Shown here piece by piece: positions 34,431 to 48,640 of a DNA stretch of 64,000 nt. The notes beneath the pieces are model-generated. The model was not told where the DNA came from. It saw only the letters and a program-made list of their open reading frames with translations, and did not search any database. Source of the stretch: Eudromia elegans (Eukaryota; Chordata; Aves; Tinamiformes; Tinamidae); contig PTEX01000303.1 of the NCBI GenBank assembly GCA_003342815.1, forward strand, positions 647,044-711,043. Reading direction: 5' to 3'. Numbering within the stretch: the first letter of the stretch is position 1; the number at the start of each line of letters is the position of its first letter. Made by a program: the position numbers and the translations under genes.

Positions 34431-35646
34431 TTCATTAATTCATTAAAACATCAATTCATTACAAAATTCATTAAAAAAAATTCAACAATTCATTAAAACA
34501 AGACAATCTTATTTGGAGGAAAGTGGTTCAGGGACCTCCTGAATGTTAGAACAATTATGTTCCTTGTCTGGCCTGTCTTTCATGAATTTGTGTGATTCTT
34601 TTTGGAGATACTCAATCTATTCACTTTTTTTGCACCTCTGACAAAATATACCAAAGTAAATTATGCAGGAAACTCACAAAATTATGGAAAATTATATAAG
34701 CTCCATTCATGTAACACTGTCAAGCTCTTACACTGTGTATCACAGCATACACTGGTTTCTGATTCACCTTCAGTATAACATTCCTGATTTTATAAACATA
34801 TATCATGTATGCCTTAAACTCCCTGCTAAACTGAAGAATTTAGTAGAATAATGCTCGTCAAAATGTCTGCTTGTCGCTACACTTCTCTTTTTTTTTTCCT
34901 ATTTATTTTTTTATAACTGAAGTGGACATTGTAGCAAAGACTGCGGTTGGGTTTATTCAGTTGCAAAAAATGGATTTGATTTTCTTAACTCTTCATTCCA
35001 TAATAATTCCTAATAATTTCATAAGTTTGTGTCTGGTTGACATCTGATAGTAAATTTTATGTTGTAGAAAAAGCTTATGTACTCAATATCTTTTCTAAGA
35101 TAACAATGTCTTTCAATGGCAGTCATGAATGTGCATCAGAAATAAGGGAATAACAAGGAAATTATATTATTTCCTGGTAAGGAATCTGTACATTTCATAG
35201 GATTACTATTTTTTGTACTCTTAACCTGATCCAAGAATTGAAAAATCGAAGAAATATGATAAAGAGGTTTTTTTTTTTTCTAAAAATGATAAACTGAATA
35301 AAGGCTTCATTTTTTAATTTGCAGTGCAACTGAGATTTTTTTTTTCACCTAAAAAATAGGTGAAATAAATTATCTACAAAATGTCATATCTATGGTCCAG
35401 AGACTGTGATAATAGTATTAGCCTAAAATCTATTTAGATGAGGTGAAAATATTTAAATATGTTGTCATGTATGTATGTCATACATATGTATATGTTTCAT
35501 ATAAATATATTGTCATATATAATGCAATGTAAAAAGAGTAAAAAAAAAAGTGTCTCAAATACAAAGAAGTGAAGTGAGATGAAATCTAATTCAGACACCC
35601 AGCCTGATTATCATAATGAAAAGCCATAATGGACTTCCAGAAGCTT
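34431..35646. other. AT-rich spacer between converging CR1 3' ends
   Basis: No gene is seen. Short repeats of 'attcattaaaa' occur at 34,431-34,500. Confidence 0.55.
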
Positions 35647-35892
35647 TCACAGAATCACAGAGTGGTTGAGGTTGGAAGGGACCTCTAGAGATCATCCATT
35701 CCAATCCCCCTGCTCCAGCAGGGACTCCCTAGATCACATTGCACAGGGTGGCATCCAGGCGGGTTTTGAAGATATCCAGAGAAGGAGGCTCCACAACCTT
35801 TCTGGGCAGCCTGTTCCAGGGCTCCGTCATCCTCACAGGAAAGAAGTTATTCCTCACCTGGAGATGAAATTTCCTGTGTTTCAGTTTGTGTT
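35647..35892 (-). mobile_element. CR1 3' end fragment
   Basis: Well-preserved 3' terminus ('tcacagaatcacagagtggttg') through the 3' UTR and the last 50 or so codons of ORF2, truncated at 'tttcagtttgtg'. It lies opposite in orientation to the copy at 34.1 kb. Confidence 0.93.
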
Positions 35893-37779
35893 TCATTATC
35901 AAGGGAATGATCTTGTTTACCTGGCATTATAATTGAAGACGTTCAGAATTTTTTTTTTTTCTTCTTCTAGAAGCTTTCCAAGCTATCTACAAATTTATGT
36001 CAACTGTAAAGGTAATATGATGTTATATAAAACTTACTGATGTATCTTAATCCTAAATTTTAGTTAGTGATAAAAGTCATGCACCAATTCTTTTTTTGTT
36101 TAAGGCCCTTTTATTATTGATGTGATAACTATGATGTCCCAGAAAGTTAATCATCTATTCATCTTACTTACTTTAGACACAATTCTCAAGACAGGTGAAG
36201 CTTTTTTCCCAGAGTGCTTTTATCAAGTACAGAGAAATCCCAGACTGACATCTACAGCAAATTAACAATTACTCTTAAGTTTTTAGGCAGTTGTCATGTG
36301 ACGTAACTATTAGGTTAATAAACTAATAGATTAAGTATTTAAAAATGGTTAGCCTGAACTAGTTGCTTTGTGTTATTTTATTTTTTCTTCTTTATGCTAA
36401 GAAAAGAGATGGACCTTTTTAGACAAATCCATGCCAATGAATTTAGTTTACTTTCCTATGTAAGGTAGTCATAGTAAGTATTTCTGTAGAAGTTAAACTA
36501 TGAAGAATTTCCTATTGTAGTGTAGAGTAACTGGTTCCACAGGCAGCTAAAATTTATGCAGAAGTCATGCAGAATAGAATGTTCCTTCTCATTAAAAAAA
36601 AAAAAAAAAGTCTTACAAAATGATGGATTTAGTTACCTTGCCTACAGCAAAAATTAAAATAATTAAGCTCCATGTACCCAGCTTTTAAGGTCTTATATCT
36701 AGCTAACACTGTTTCCTAAAGATTAAAATTTGTTTAAAAATTTTCATCACACATATCAAATCTGATAATCATAAATAGATCTTAATATTTCCACTGTGTA
36801 GCTGTCTGTTAGGACAATTAACAAGCTGTAGATCCATAGTCTTGATTCTCTAAAAAATTGCCTTCTCAAATAACACATATTCTTGCCTATTCCATCCTAT
36901 TCAAATTACTGTTCTGAAAGAAATGGAGCTATGCTAATAATCATATCCATTTTTCCTTTCATGTCCCCTGTGCTGATTATGCTGCAGAAAATATAATTTA
37001 TCTGTTCTCCTATGTTTATGTGGAGAGGAAAATACACTTGGTTTCATGTATGAAGATAGTAGTGAGCTGTCATGTCTTGTTACAGATTTTACAAGTGTAT
37101 TTCTTCTTGTATGAGACCATGACTATTGCCACATTGCTTTTATTGCACATCTCCACTCCCTTACCATCTGATTTGTACTTTATGTATTTGTCTTTCTGCC
37201 ACATCATCTATCCAAAACCAGTGGAGTGTCATCTGCAAGATAATTATATTCAAAGTTTACTCTATGTTATGGGTTAAACCTTCTGCCTGTAACCAAAATC
37301 TAACTGAACTGAAATTTAACATTGCAAATAAATATGGAGTAAGATTGCATTCTTTCAAAGCAAAAAACAAAACAAAATCTCCTAAATATATGATAATTTG
37401 GGGTTACTAATTTTGTAAGCATATTATGACACTTTCATGTTCACCAATTTCTGTTCCTCCGTCTTTGAATAATGTATTATTCTTTCAACAGATTTTAACA
37501 AAATTTTACCAATGATTTACACATAAATACAAAGACATACTTCTTGACATGAATATTTTAATGATAGAAGATTTTTTCCTAGATTTTCAGTGATAATTTT
37601 TTTTTTAAATCCATAATTATCACCACATCAAAGAATTTCCCTCTCCAAGTGACATTTTAGATGAGGGCAGGGCATTTGTAGTTTCTCTAGAATTCCAGAT
37701 TATAGTGGATTGCCTTCAAATAAATACAGGGTAGAAATATTAGGAGTAGGCATTCCAGAAGTCCCACTAGCACTTGGAA

Positions 37780-37862
37780 ATATATATATATACACACACA
37801 CACACACATACATTTACAAATATATATTTATAAATATAAATATATATTTATAAATATATAAA
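37780..37862. repeat. (TA)n-(CA)n and AT-rich satellite-like tract
   Basis: TATATA passes into eleven or so CA units, then into repeated 'aaatatatatttat' words to 37,862. Confidence 0.85.
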
Positions 37863-40800
37863 ATTAGCAGTGTAACTTTTTAAAAAAAATAAACTCAAGA
37901 CATAAAATAGAATGATCGTTGGTAGTATAATACGAAATTTATCCAAATATTTCTGAAGACAGTGGAAATCTTATCATTACCCTTAACAGGTTGATAAACT
38001 GTCCCCAGATTATTGTTTTCTTGTTGTTACTTAGTGGTTATTCAAATGACATATGAAAGCTGTCAATATATTAGAATAATCTTATACAGGAAATTAAATT
38101 GAGTTAATTAAAACTTCGGTATTATTGTCAGGGACTTGTGTTTTCTGCAACAACCACAATAATCTGATGGGACTTGTCATAAATACACAGCTGATGATGG
38201 GACTGTGGTATTACTAGCAATTGTCTGCAAACTAAAAATTAAAACTGCAAATATTGCCTGTTGGCTAGATCCATTAAATCTTGTATATGTCAGTATAAAA
38301 GGCATGATATTGCAAGGCTGTTCCTCCATATTTTAGCAGTCAGCATAATATAGACAGAGAGGAGATGTGAGTTCGCTTTTCACTGTTCTTACTCAATCTA
38401 AAGATGAATTATGATCCAATAATCTCAGAAATCATAGATTCTATCCATATTGCTATTTAGTAATAAATAAATAAATAAAGCATACACAGCTAAATATTTG
38501 CATAAAAGCCAAACTCTTGCAAGTCTGTTTTCCTGGTTCTACAGCAGTTACCTAAAGTATCACCCAGTTTGGAGAGGACACAAGGAGGAATGACACCTTT
38601 GCAGTTCCAAAGGGAACATTACTGTATATTTCTTTGAGAGGGCTTTTGCAAACAAGCAGTTCCTGTGGGATGTATTCACTGCTAACCCTTCTTCTGGTGA
38701 ACCAGCCAGGTTAAGGCTTAAGGTAACCGCGTAGGTTGGTCAGTCACTAAGGAGACTGCACAGGTAACTGAAGGACAATTTGTAACTCAAACTTCTGCAT
38801 GAGAATCCCAAACGTACTCTTCATAGCTGTGTATTTTCCGGAATGCTCTCCAGGTTGCCCCTCAGGACACATCCTGCCCCACAAAGATCCTATCACTCCC
38901 ACACTATTTTTTGTACATCTCCCTGGGGAGTTCTGTCACATTCAGTGCTTCTTATCAGCATAAAATGGCTATTTTCAATAAAGAATTTTTATCTTATAGA
39001 TATACATCAGTAGACAGTATTCAGAAATAAAATATACTCCCAAAGTAGCAACGCTGTCCTCTTACAAAGGCACTGAAAGCACAAATGCTTGAATTTGTTC
39101 ATTGATGTGGACACCAATGAACCAGACTGTATTTTAGATAATTTATCTTTTATGGAAAAAGATAAATAAAAGTAATCATGTAAGCAGGACCGCATTTTTA
39201 TTTCCTTCTGTGGTAAAAAAAAACCCAAAATCCCAGTAAGTATTGAAAAAAGTGACCAATAAAGAAAACTACTAAAATGGTGAAAAACCAGCTCTGGTTC
39301 TTCAGGACCTGAAGAGATTATTAAACACCAGTGTTTGTTCCAGATTTCTCAGGTTACCATCACTCATACAGTTCAGATTGTCTAATCAACAGCTCCAGGG
39401 TTACCTTACCTCAGCATTCAAAAGATGTCATGTGCTTTTTTAATTCAAAGCTCATAGTCTGAGACCCAGCTCCCATAATGATCTTAAGTATATTTATCAG
39501 GGTTCAGGTGAAGAGCAATCAATTTACCTCAATCTTCCAGTCCCTTCTTCACAGCTCATAGTGAGCTCTGATTTATTTAGTACTCATGTAGTGAATGTAT
39601 GAAACCTGTTAGATTTCTCACCTTTAGTAAATACCATTTTTGAACTGTGTGGGGTCAAAGACAACTCGCTTCATAAATATATGTCCTTGAACATATATGC
39701 CACCTAATCAACTTCCCTTCCCACTTCCCTTTATATATAGAATAGCTAATAAGTTTTTCCCTGTTGAACCACATTTCTTAGAGAGTTAAAAAATACAGAG
39801 GATTCAAATAGACAGACAATGTATTGTAAAAATGTTCTCTTTAATATGATCTATTTGTTTTCTTCAGATATAAGATGAATGGCAGATGCCAGGAATCTAA
39901 CTTTGGAGAATATAATTAAAAATGTGCAACTTTTCTCACAATCCATCTAATCTATGTATTCTGTTTTAGTCAAAAAGCTCACATAACCAATAATGCTTTT
40001 CAACACATTTTTATTGGCTGAACATTGCATTTTCATCACCTTAGCACTAATAGCATCAGAAAGGCCACAACACTGACAGAAATCAACTCTGCAAATATCT
40101 TAAAATTTTTGGTATTAATGCATCCTGACCTCATAAATGTGATAACAGAATAATTCATGATTAAACACTCGCTTTACGCACATTTTAATCTAGCAGGTTA
40201 ACACATTACAAACTTTTACGCTTTATGATTCTTTTAGCAAAAATAAACCATCATATATACTACCCTACACTCTTTTTTTTTCTACTTTTGCAAGTAACAA
40301 CACTCTTAATTATCTAGGCTTCTCAGGAGCTTAATTGCTTTCTGCTTACATAACTATCAGACCTGAATATAGAGAAGAATTTCCATCCTGCAATTGCTAA
40401 CTTTATATAGGAGGCTGATGTAATGTAGTATCAAGATGAACTTTCACTCCAAAATATAAATCTGAAGCTTAGTACTATTTCTCTCTTCTGTGGCACTGGA
40501 AAATCTTCCGGACTCCACATGTTACTTGACAACTATCATACATACATAAACTAAACAAAGTTTCTCACTTGTATGAACACTCACTAAAACTAAAGTGAGT
40601 CATGGAATTTTTAAACAGGACTGTAAGATGGCTTGAACTTTGGAGGCAGATCTGCCTTTTACCTTTTAAATATATTTCTCAAAACACCAAGAATTTTCTT
40701 CTCACCAAGCTGTGCAAAGTTTTTTTAGAACATATAGCAAAGTAGGAACTGGGATTTGGGGCTGGGATAGGGGTTTGGTGGTGTTTTTTTGTTTGTTTGT

Positions 40801-42474
40801 TTTTTGGGTTTGTGCATTTTTTTTTTTTTTTTGGTTTTTTTTTGTAAAGGAGACTGATAATGACACAGAATATAAACAGAGGATTTGTAAACACATCTCA
40901 CCTGTCACCCAGGTATTTGCAAGGCAGGTTCTTCTCTTTAGACTTCCTGACAGTCCATCCATCTTTTACTAGAATTTGAATTTGTCACAAACTCTACATT
41001 GCTTATTGTGGATATCTAGGAAGTACCTCTACCTCTGCTTGTATTTGTGCTTCACTTCTAAAAAAATGCTAAGTAACTATGTACAATTCTACAATTTGAG
41101 TAGATTTTTTTAAGTAATATTTGATTGAAAAACGTTAAGATTGTTACAATATCTAGTAACTTTCTCAAATTTCATGACAAATACATATAAATATAAGAGC
41201 TGAAAATATCAGTAAAGACAGGCAATTTTGAGAAAGTGGCAGAGATACTTCATTTCATTTCCTTGCTTATTCAGCCTGCTCTTTTGTCAGCACTTTTTTT
41301 TTTCCTCTCTGATGTTTCTATTCAATTTATTTAGGTTACTTACCTGTGTTTTTCCTGTGCTGCTGACTGTGTGCACAGTGACAGACTGCTCAGAGGACCA
41401 CAGATGCTGGGTCAGAGTTCCAATATAAGCTTCCTACAGATCTGTTCAATTTTTCAGTGTTTTTGATGGCAAGAGAGCAATGAAAACTCATGAGTATCTC
41501 ATTTACTTTAGCAGAGACAAGAATGTATCAGCTATCACTGAAATGATGCTGAGGTGTTTTGCAGCCCAATTGAATGCTAAACACTGCTTGAAACTGATCT
41601 ATATCAATAGGATAATAAACATATGAAGACAGAGGCTTCAACATCAATCTCTCTCTGTCCTAATTTCAAAGCATTTTTTGATATTTAGAGGATATAAGGA
41701 TAACATTTTTCTATGGTAATATTTCATTACCAATTACCAATGAACTCTACAAGGAGCTTCACTCAACATCAAAAAGCCAACTAAATACAAAACTAAGTGC
41801 ATCAAAGACGTGATTTAATGCATTACTCTTCATCAAGGTTGGAGTTGTTACTTGAATAGGAAGTACAATTATGACCAGATTCCTTTATTCCACCTTCAGT
41901 TTTTAAAAAAAAATATTTTAATCCCAAGGATAAGTTAACAGTTGCTGTACGTAAATAGTTCCATGAGCAGTAAAAAATTGAAATGAGTCTGTTCCCCTAA
42001 AACACTTTATTTGGTAGTTGGATTCACTACTATCTAGTGAGGTGATAAAAGGGGTTCATTCTGTAATTATTGCTAACATAAGGTGCCACTTCCTCTAGCA
42101 TCCCTTCAGTTTTCATGAAACAAGAAAAAAATCACTAATCTTAAAAACAAACAAACTAAAGTTAAAAGATGACATACACACAGAATCAACATATACTCCA
42201 TGAGATACATCCCCTCCTTGTCCTATCAGTAATAAAGAAGTTAACATACAGTATTTTCTTATCATTGCTGAATAAAAGCGATAATAGGCAGCCTTAACAG
42301 TAAAGGTCTGTAATCCATATCATTCTTTTCAGACTGACACTGCAGTCAGATATTGAAGGAATATGAAATGATTCTATCTTAATATTAGCATTACTTATTC
42401 AGACCTTGTGCAAAATAGCAGCTGGCTTCAGCTCCAATAATTGAAATGCCCACAGACAGGAGGATAAACTAATC

Positions 42475-42522
42475 TCCTTTTTCTTTTCTTTTTCTTCCTT
42501 TTTTTTTTTTTTTTCCCCCTTT
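42475..42522. repeat. Polypyrimidine tract
   Basis: Nearly pure C/T on the plus strand, ending in five C. A 'tgaatg' rather than an AG plus open exon follows, so it is not a clear splice acceptor. Confidence 0.7.
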
Positions 42523-45227
42523 AACCCTGGTGAATGTCAAAGCATTTTTCTACTCCAGCATAAACTTTTAAAAGGGATAAATTATTTTATTAAGATTTTT
42601 GTACTTAACTGTATCTTCACATTTTTTTTTAAGAACTATAGTAGGAAAACATCCTGCTAAAAGGTTGTGAACACATAGAATAGTAATAAAATACAGGAGA
42701 GACCATAGAGCTCATCTCAAATAATTTTCTGAAGTTTTTCTAGAAGGAGCATTAACTTCCTGTCTGGAGATTGTATATCTAATAAAGAAAAGTATGTTTT
42801 TCTGCTTCTGGCGTTGCATGTGCATTATTTTATTTTATTTTACTTTATGTTTTTTTGTTGGAGGGAAGGTGATGCAGGAGGAAGAGAAGGAGTTTTTTGT
42901 TACTGTTTTGCACAATTCCTGTATCTATTAAATGCTAAATTAAAAATAGGATAACAACTTAAAATGGAGTAATTTTCAGAAAAAGAAATTATTTCAACTA
43001 CTATGCCTGCAACTATGTAAGAAAATAAAAGCAGTGAAAGACTCAAGAGTGTTTCCAAATTGTTCAGGCTCCTTTCATATATGTCTTGTCTCACTTTTTA
43101 TGTACCTTATCTTCCCTGAGAGGTATTTGTCTACCAAAAAAACATAATTTCATGGATTGCTTCAAAGAATGTGTACACAGGCAAAACTTTTCTTTAATTA
43201 TTAGCAATTCTATGCTACTGGCACAATTTCCAGTGGATGGACTTCATGCACTGGGAAAACTCTGGAAAATATGATATTTACAATCATCATTCTCATTGTA
43301 TTCCATGTGCAGGTGAAAATATTAGTTACCCAATACCTCCAAGGCTTCAGCATTATTTTTGTCATATTTATTTAAGCCCAGAAAATGTTTATATGACAAG
43401 AAAAATTAATAAATGCTACTGAGTATGATATGCAAGCCTACAAGGTAAATGATAAAGAATATCCAAAGCAGCAAGGTGACATTCATGCAGTACAAGCTAA
43501 AAGTCTGAACACTGCATGACTAGAAGTGGTTGCTCCTCTGCCCAGTTGTCACAGTCCGCAGCTAACATTTATGCAGTCCCAATATATTCTTGGAGAGGAG
43601 ATCTATGACCATAAGCATTGTCTTTTATTTTAAATGCCAATGCACATCAATATTTTTTCAGGATGTACTGAATTCAAAATGTGTGGCTTGGGTCAGATTA
43701 CAAGATGATCACACTTAAAATTCAGACATTGGCAGCACTTGAAGGGTTTGCAAGAGAAAGGGATAACTGCAGGATTAATGAATGTATTACTAGGGATTTT
43801 AACATCATCCTTTTTTGTTTTTTTACTTTCTGATCACAGGAATACAGTAAGTGCTGAAGTTAAACAGAGTCAAACCCAAGTCTTCTCATACCTTAAGAAA
43901 AATTCATAGGTTGCATCCTCTGTGGCATGTCTGTATGCTATTCACAATGCTGATTAATCTTCCTGTCTTCCTTTGAACTTAACAAAATTAACAGTGACTC
44001 CCAGATCAATATGACTTAAGCTCCTTCCTTCCCCACAACTTTTAGTTGGAGGGATGCTTAGAGATTTCTAATTAGGATGCAATGTGGCTCAAGAAATGTA
44101 TATATTAGAACTCTATATTTTAAAGAGCCAAGATCAAAGTCAATAGTCTTAATACCATCTAAGGACCCTAACAAAAATTGCAATCAGTTAGCTTTATTTA
44201 TAGTAACTTAATAAGTCTTTACTCAATCTTTTTATATTTTTTTCCAATCTTTCTTAAAAAGAGATTAATTGTCCTGCTATCTCAAGAGTGATAGGAGGGT
44301 GTGCTTGGTTTGATAATCTTATTAAAACATCCTTAATTAGGATCTTTCATTTACAGTAGTGCTTAAAATTTTGACTGTCATTCAAACAGTCTTTCTTTCC
44401 ATCACATCCTTGGAGCATGAAAACAACAGAAGTGACATTGTGCATTCAGTACTGATTTGTATTTAGGGGGGCTGTCTAGTCAATTATCAGACCCTGCTTT
44501 GGAACAATGTTTTCTAGATGTTGGCAGATTTCTTGGCATACTTCCTGTTCCTGTTATTGTGGAAAGATGTTTTTTAGATTCAGGGAAATTGCAATAATGG
44601 CTTGAAAGAAATCTGATAGATACTTACACTGCTTATCTTATGGACTTTAAGCTTTGAGAGTAATAGAAAACTCCTACTGTGAGTGATCAGATTCCCAGAG
44701 CTTGAGCTATACCATTTAATGCAGTCAAGACAGAGTCAGAGCTTCCTGAAGAACTTCCTCTGAAGCAACTAGGAGAGGAAGTGGAAGGGTGAGTTTTTCA
44801 GATCAGGTTATTAATGACTTTCCCGTTTGTTGTTGTTGTTGTTTTGAGCTTTTATTTTTATACTGTAGGGTTTGGGACACTTGTTTAAGGTGAGTTTATG
44901 TAGCTGGAAAACCTTGCTCTATGTAGGCAAAGAAGGACAAGGATAGGACTTGCTCTTAATCTAGAGCAAGAATGTCACCAGAAAAGATATTAGAGATGGA
45001 TCTACATGTCTGATTTGCTGTAAGAGAGATTATATTTTCAATCCAGTATATATATAGTATTTATCTTAATATTTTATCAAGAAAAAGAATCTACATTTTC
45101 AGGCAAGCTGATATTTTTCTCTTCATATTATATTCTGATATGCAACATGGTGTTATTGCTTGCAGTTTTTGCTGTTTGGTACTGAGAATCTTACTGAAGT
45201 GTTCTGTTGGAATTCTGGATCAGAAAC

Positions 45228-45229
<2 letters not shown>

Positions 45230-45270
<41 letters not shown>

Positions 45271-45394
45271 TTCCTTCCTTCCTTCCTTCCTTCCTTCCTT
45301 CCTTCCTTCCTTCCTTCCTTCCTTCCTTCCTTCCTTCCTTCCTTCCTTCCTTCCTTCCTTNCTTCCTTCCTTCCTTCCTTCCTTCCTTCCTTCC
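45230..45394. repeat. (TTTC)n-(CTTC)n microsatellite, 165 bp, with one N
   Basis: About nine TTTC units switch at about 45,268 to about thirty TTCC units. An N at 45,361 interrupts the perfect array. The open frames in it (serine/phenylalanine/proline repeats and their arginine/lysine/glutamate antisense) are artefacts of the repeat. Confidence 0.97.
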
Positions 45395-46765
45395 AATACA
45401 TATATTGCAATCATTTAAACTTTTTTTAACTGAAACCTGTCATTAAATGTTTTACTACATCATTCTTGTTTTAATTTGATGATTTTTCCAAAGGGTTTTT
45501 AGATGAGGTAATAGCATTTTATTTGAAATTATATGCTATGTAAAAAGTTGTATACTAAAAATTATCACTTTGATGCATTTAAATATGCAAAGTGATTTTT
45601 TTATGAACTACACAAGTCAAATGTGAACATGTATTAATAAAATACATTGGGTATATTTATTATTGCTGTCCTTGATTAAGTTGGATCCTTACATATTAAG
45701 AGTATATCTCTATGATTTTCATTAATAAGAGGCTCAATGCTTCCTAAAATACATCTCAAATTAACAAGACACACCGAATTCCATCCCAGATTTTTGGAAC
45801 ATTATCTGGTAGTTATTGGATTATTTCCTAATTACTAACAAAGTGCTGTGCATTAAGGGAGGTTCAGTTTGTTTATATGAGATAATGTTAGTGGCACTTG
45901 ATATTTATAGGTCCTGTATGCCTCTACATATATTATACAGTAATTGAAACTCCAGGAGTTCAAACATAAATGTTCCCTGCAATGACATTTTTTATTTCTC
46001 CTTTAGTCAAAAACTTAAATCACACATTAAATATAATAAATGAGACATTCTAATATTCTTTGAAGTGCTGAAAAATTACATTTTTTATTAAACATGCAGA
46101 CTTTTAGATAAGTGGAATATTTGGATTTGGGAAAAAAATGGAAGAAGTAATAATCATATATATTTTACTGCTTTTAAGGCAGAAAAAACAGCGTTTGCAA
46201 CCAGTATGCAGAAGCTAAAATAAATGCTACCAGGACAGAAACAACAGGGAAAAGAAAATATATATTTTTTTTTCTCTTATCCTGTTAAAATATAAGTTAT
46301 TCATAGTCAAGAAATGGAAATTACTTCAAAATCTGTGATGAAGAAAAAAAATTACTTGCAATTTATGGTTCTGATGATAATCTGCAAAGACTGTTGCAAA
46401 GACCTTCTCAGGAAGAAAGGTAGGTGCAGGAAACTGAAAGGTTTTTTTAACTAGCTTTGTTAATATGAGAATACGCAACCATGACATGAAATTTATCCTA
46501 AATGTTTTGGATTTATTAGTTAAGCTAGTAAATCAAGCTAGTTAAGATTATTTATTGGAAAAGTATCCTATAAGATGGATTTAAGTCATTGTAAGATGAC
46601 TCAAGAAGACTGTCCCAGTACACTGACCCATGACCGATTCATCTGTTTTTAACAGATTCATGATTAATGTGTTCCTTGGAGAGTAAGATTTTGACAACGT
46701 AAGCATTTGAAAAAAATAATCTTTAGGCTAGACACTTAAGAACTGTAATATTTTTATTTCTATTT
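45395..46765. other. Unique AT-rich DNA, no gene seen
   Basis: No exon, transposon or long simple repeat is recognised. Confidence 0.55.
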
Positions 46766-47470
46766 ATGCAAAGTTATGTATCCCGATCCACCTTTGGGGA
46801 AAGTTTCGATATGATCCCAAGAGCGAGATTAAGACACAAATGGGGTCAAATGCCATACAACTTTGTGAGATGTATTCTCGTAAAGGCGATAGGACAGAGA
46901 GAAGAAGAAGGGAAAAAGAAAAAGAAAGATAAGCAAGTGAGTGGGGGAGATGCAGCAAGATTAGTTACCACCACCAGCTACTTTTTGTCAGTTCCACATC
47001 GGTGCAGGTGATGAGCTCTTGAGAGAATTTAGAAGAAGAAAAAGAAGCCACTAGCAATGGAAGAAAATGTAGTCCATTTATTGTCCCAGTTCTTGAAGAG
47101 ACTGCCCACTTTCTTGAAGATATCTGGTATGCGTTGTTTGTGTTGTACCTGCTGCATGCTCTGGTGCTCCTCTTCCCCTCAGCTTGAGTGCCTGTGCTGC
47201 TTGGCAGGCACTGCTGAGCATTGTTAGCCCAGGAACTCATAGATCCTTGAGATGACATCATCTGTCCTGGAGAAAGTATGCCACAGTCAAGAAGTGTATA
47301 TGGTGTGGCAACAATTTTGAGATAAGCACAATCAACCAAGAATGCCATTGTTTGGGTGTTGAGCTGACAGCAGTCTTCTGAGGTAAATGGTGCAGCAACA
47401 ATGTTGAGACAAACACAGTCCAAAACAGTCTCTTACAATATGGGAAGATATAATAAACAGGTAAATCATA
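46766..47470 (-). repeat. Unclassified segment with tandem units, possibly a transposon remnant
   Basis: This segment is less AT-rich than its flanks, and CpG sites are concentrated at 46,780-46,890. It contains two 87-bp tandem units (about 47,279-47,452), an A/G-rich tract at 46,898-46,932 and, on the minus strand, AATAAA (complement of 47,077-47,082). A 152-codon minus open frame (46,965-47,423) spans the tandem units, and part of its sequence is repeated because of them. No retroviral or LINE domain is recognisable. An old LTR or an unlisted repeat family is possible. Confidence 0.4.
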
Positions 47471-47556
47471 GAGGAGCAAAAGCATGTAATATTTTGCTCT
47501 AGGATTTCAGCTGAGTACTGTTAACCTGTTCTGCTTTCTAATATATTGAGAAAGTG

Positions 47557-47603
47557 AATTTGATGGGAATTATATAAGCAAATTTGATGGGATTATATAA
47601 GCA
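47557..47603. repeat. Short tandem duplication containing TATATAAG
   Basis: Two units of 24 and 23 bases (start 'aatttgatggga', end 'tatataagca') lie side by side and differ by one base deletion. Confidence 0.93.
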
Positions 47604-48618
47604 TGTGATTGGATAAATGGCAAATGGCATTGATGCAGCAGAAAATCTACTGCTACTGGAGGAAGACACCTTTTAAAAAGATACATTTTACTAATATGAG
47701 TTCAAACTGGAGTACCCTTGGGTAAGATTCAGAAGGTATGAGCAGAGTTTTCTTTTCATCCAGCATAATTTATTTTAGTCATTCACTAGTAACAACATTT
47801 TTGGCTAGATTACATTCATGTATATGTAAACTAGAAAGGTTCACGTTAAACATGCCCCATGATACCCTGTATTTTCTGACAGCAAATTGGATTTCCCAGC
47901 AGTTTTATCTCCTCCTGTGCTAACCATCCATGCAGAAAGTACAGCTGTTGGTGAGCAGCTTAGAAATTCAAATGTTATACTTGAAAAATCAGGACAGCAT
48001 GACTTCTTCATCAGGGCATCTCACAACATCTATATAACAGAGATAACAGTGCTCCTGTACAGAAAAGTATATAATTCATAGCTTTTATGCTGTTGGCAGT
48101 GAAGTGCTCCCGTGAATAAGCATAAGCTTGACTTTTGCCATGAACGAAACACACTCTGAAATTAATTTATTTTAGTTACAAATGGATTCATGTGAAATTA
48201 ACTGAGTTGTATGCTACCTTGGCTTTTGATTTTTAAGATTACTAGTGGTTAGAACTAACACTCTGAACCAAAGAAATCAGTTTGGAGTAAGAACAGGAGT
48301 GTTATTAAGATAGTCCAACAACTTTATTAGAAACTAGAGACACGCAGATGAAGAGCTGCTGTGAATCAGTGGTCACAAGTTCTTTCACAATCACCAAAGA
48401 CCTTTAAGAGTTCAAATGTTTGAGTGGAGATTCGAAAATGTTCATAATAAACGTTTCATTATTCCTTTGGAGAAAAAAAAAGCCCTACAAAATACATTTC
48501 TTCTGTAATACACAGTAACACTGAGCAAATTCAATATTCTCTATGTTTCTCAAGTATTGTTTTCTCACCCAGTTTAAAAAGAAGAAAAAAAGATAGGGAA
48601 AAATATAAATAAAATGCC

Positions 48619-48640
48619 TTTTTTTTTTTTTTTTTTTTTT
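48619..48640. repeat. Poly-T tract
   Basis: Twenty-two consecutive T. Confidence 0.95.

Larger units (their letters stand above)
35893..45229. other. Unique AT-rich DNA, no gene seen
   Basis: More than 9 kb without recognisable exons or transposons. Only simple sequence stands out: A run 36,594-36,609, AT/CA tract 37,780-37,862, (AAAT)5 near 38,460-38,478, T/G-rich 40,784-40,850 and a pyrimidine tract 42,475-42,522. Open frames up to 94 codons are present (for example plus 37,126-37,410) but none has a domain or credible splice sites. Confidence 0.5.

Noticed and set aside
38292..38300. TATAAAAGG as a host promoter
   Set aside because: It is a lone motif in AT-rich DNA, with no downstream exon, CpG island or other core element.
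45140..45446. Open frames rich in Phe/Leu/Ser/Pro or Arg/Lys/Glu/Gly
   Set aside because: They are translations of the (CTTC)n microsatellite in different frames.
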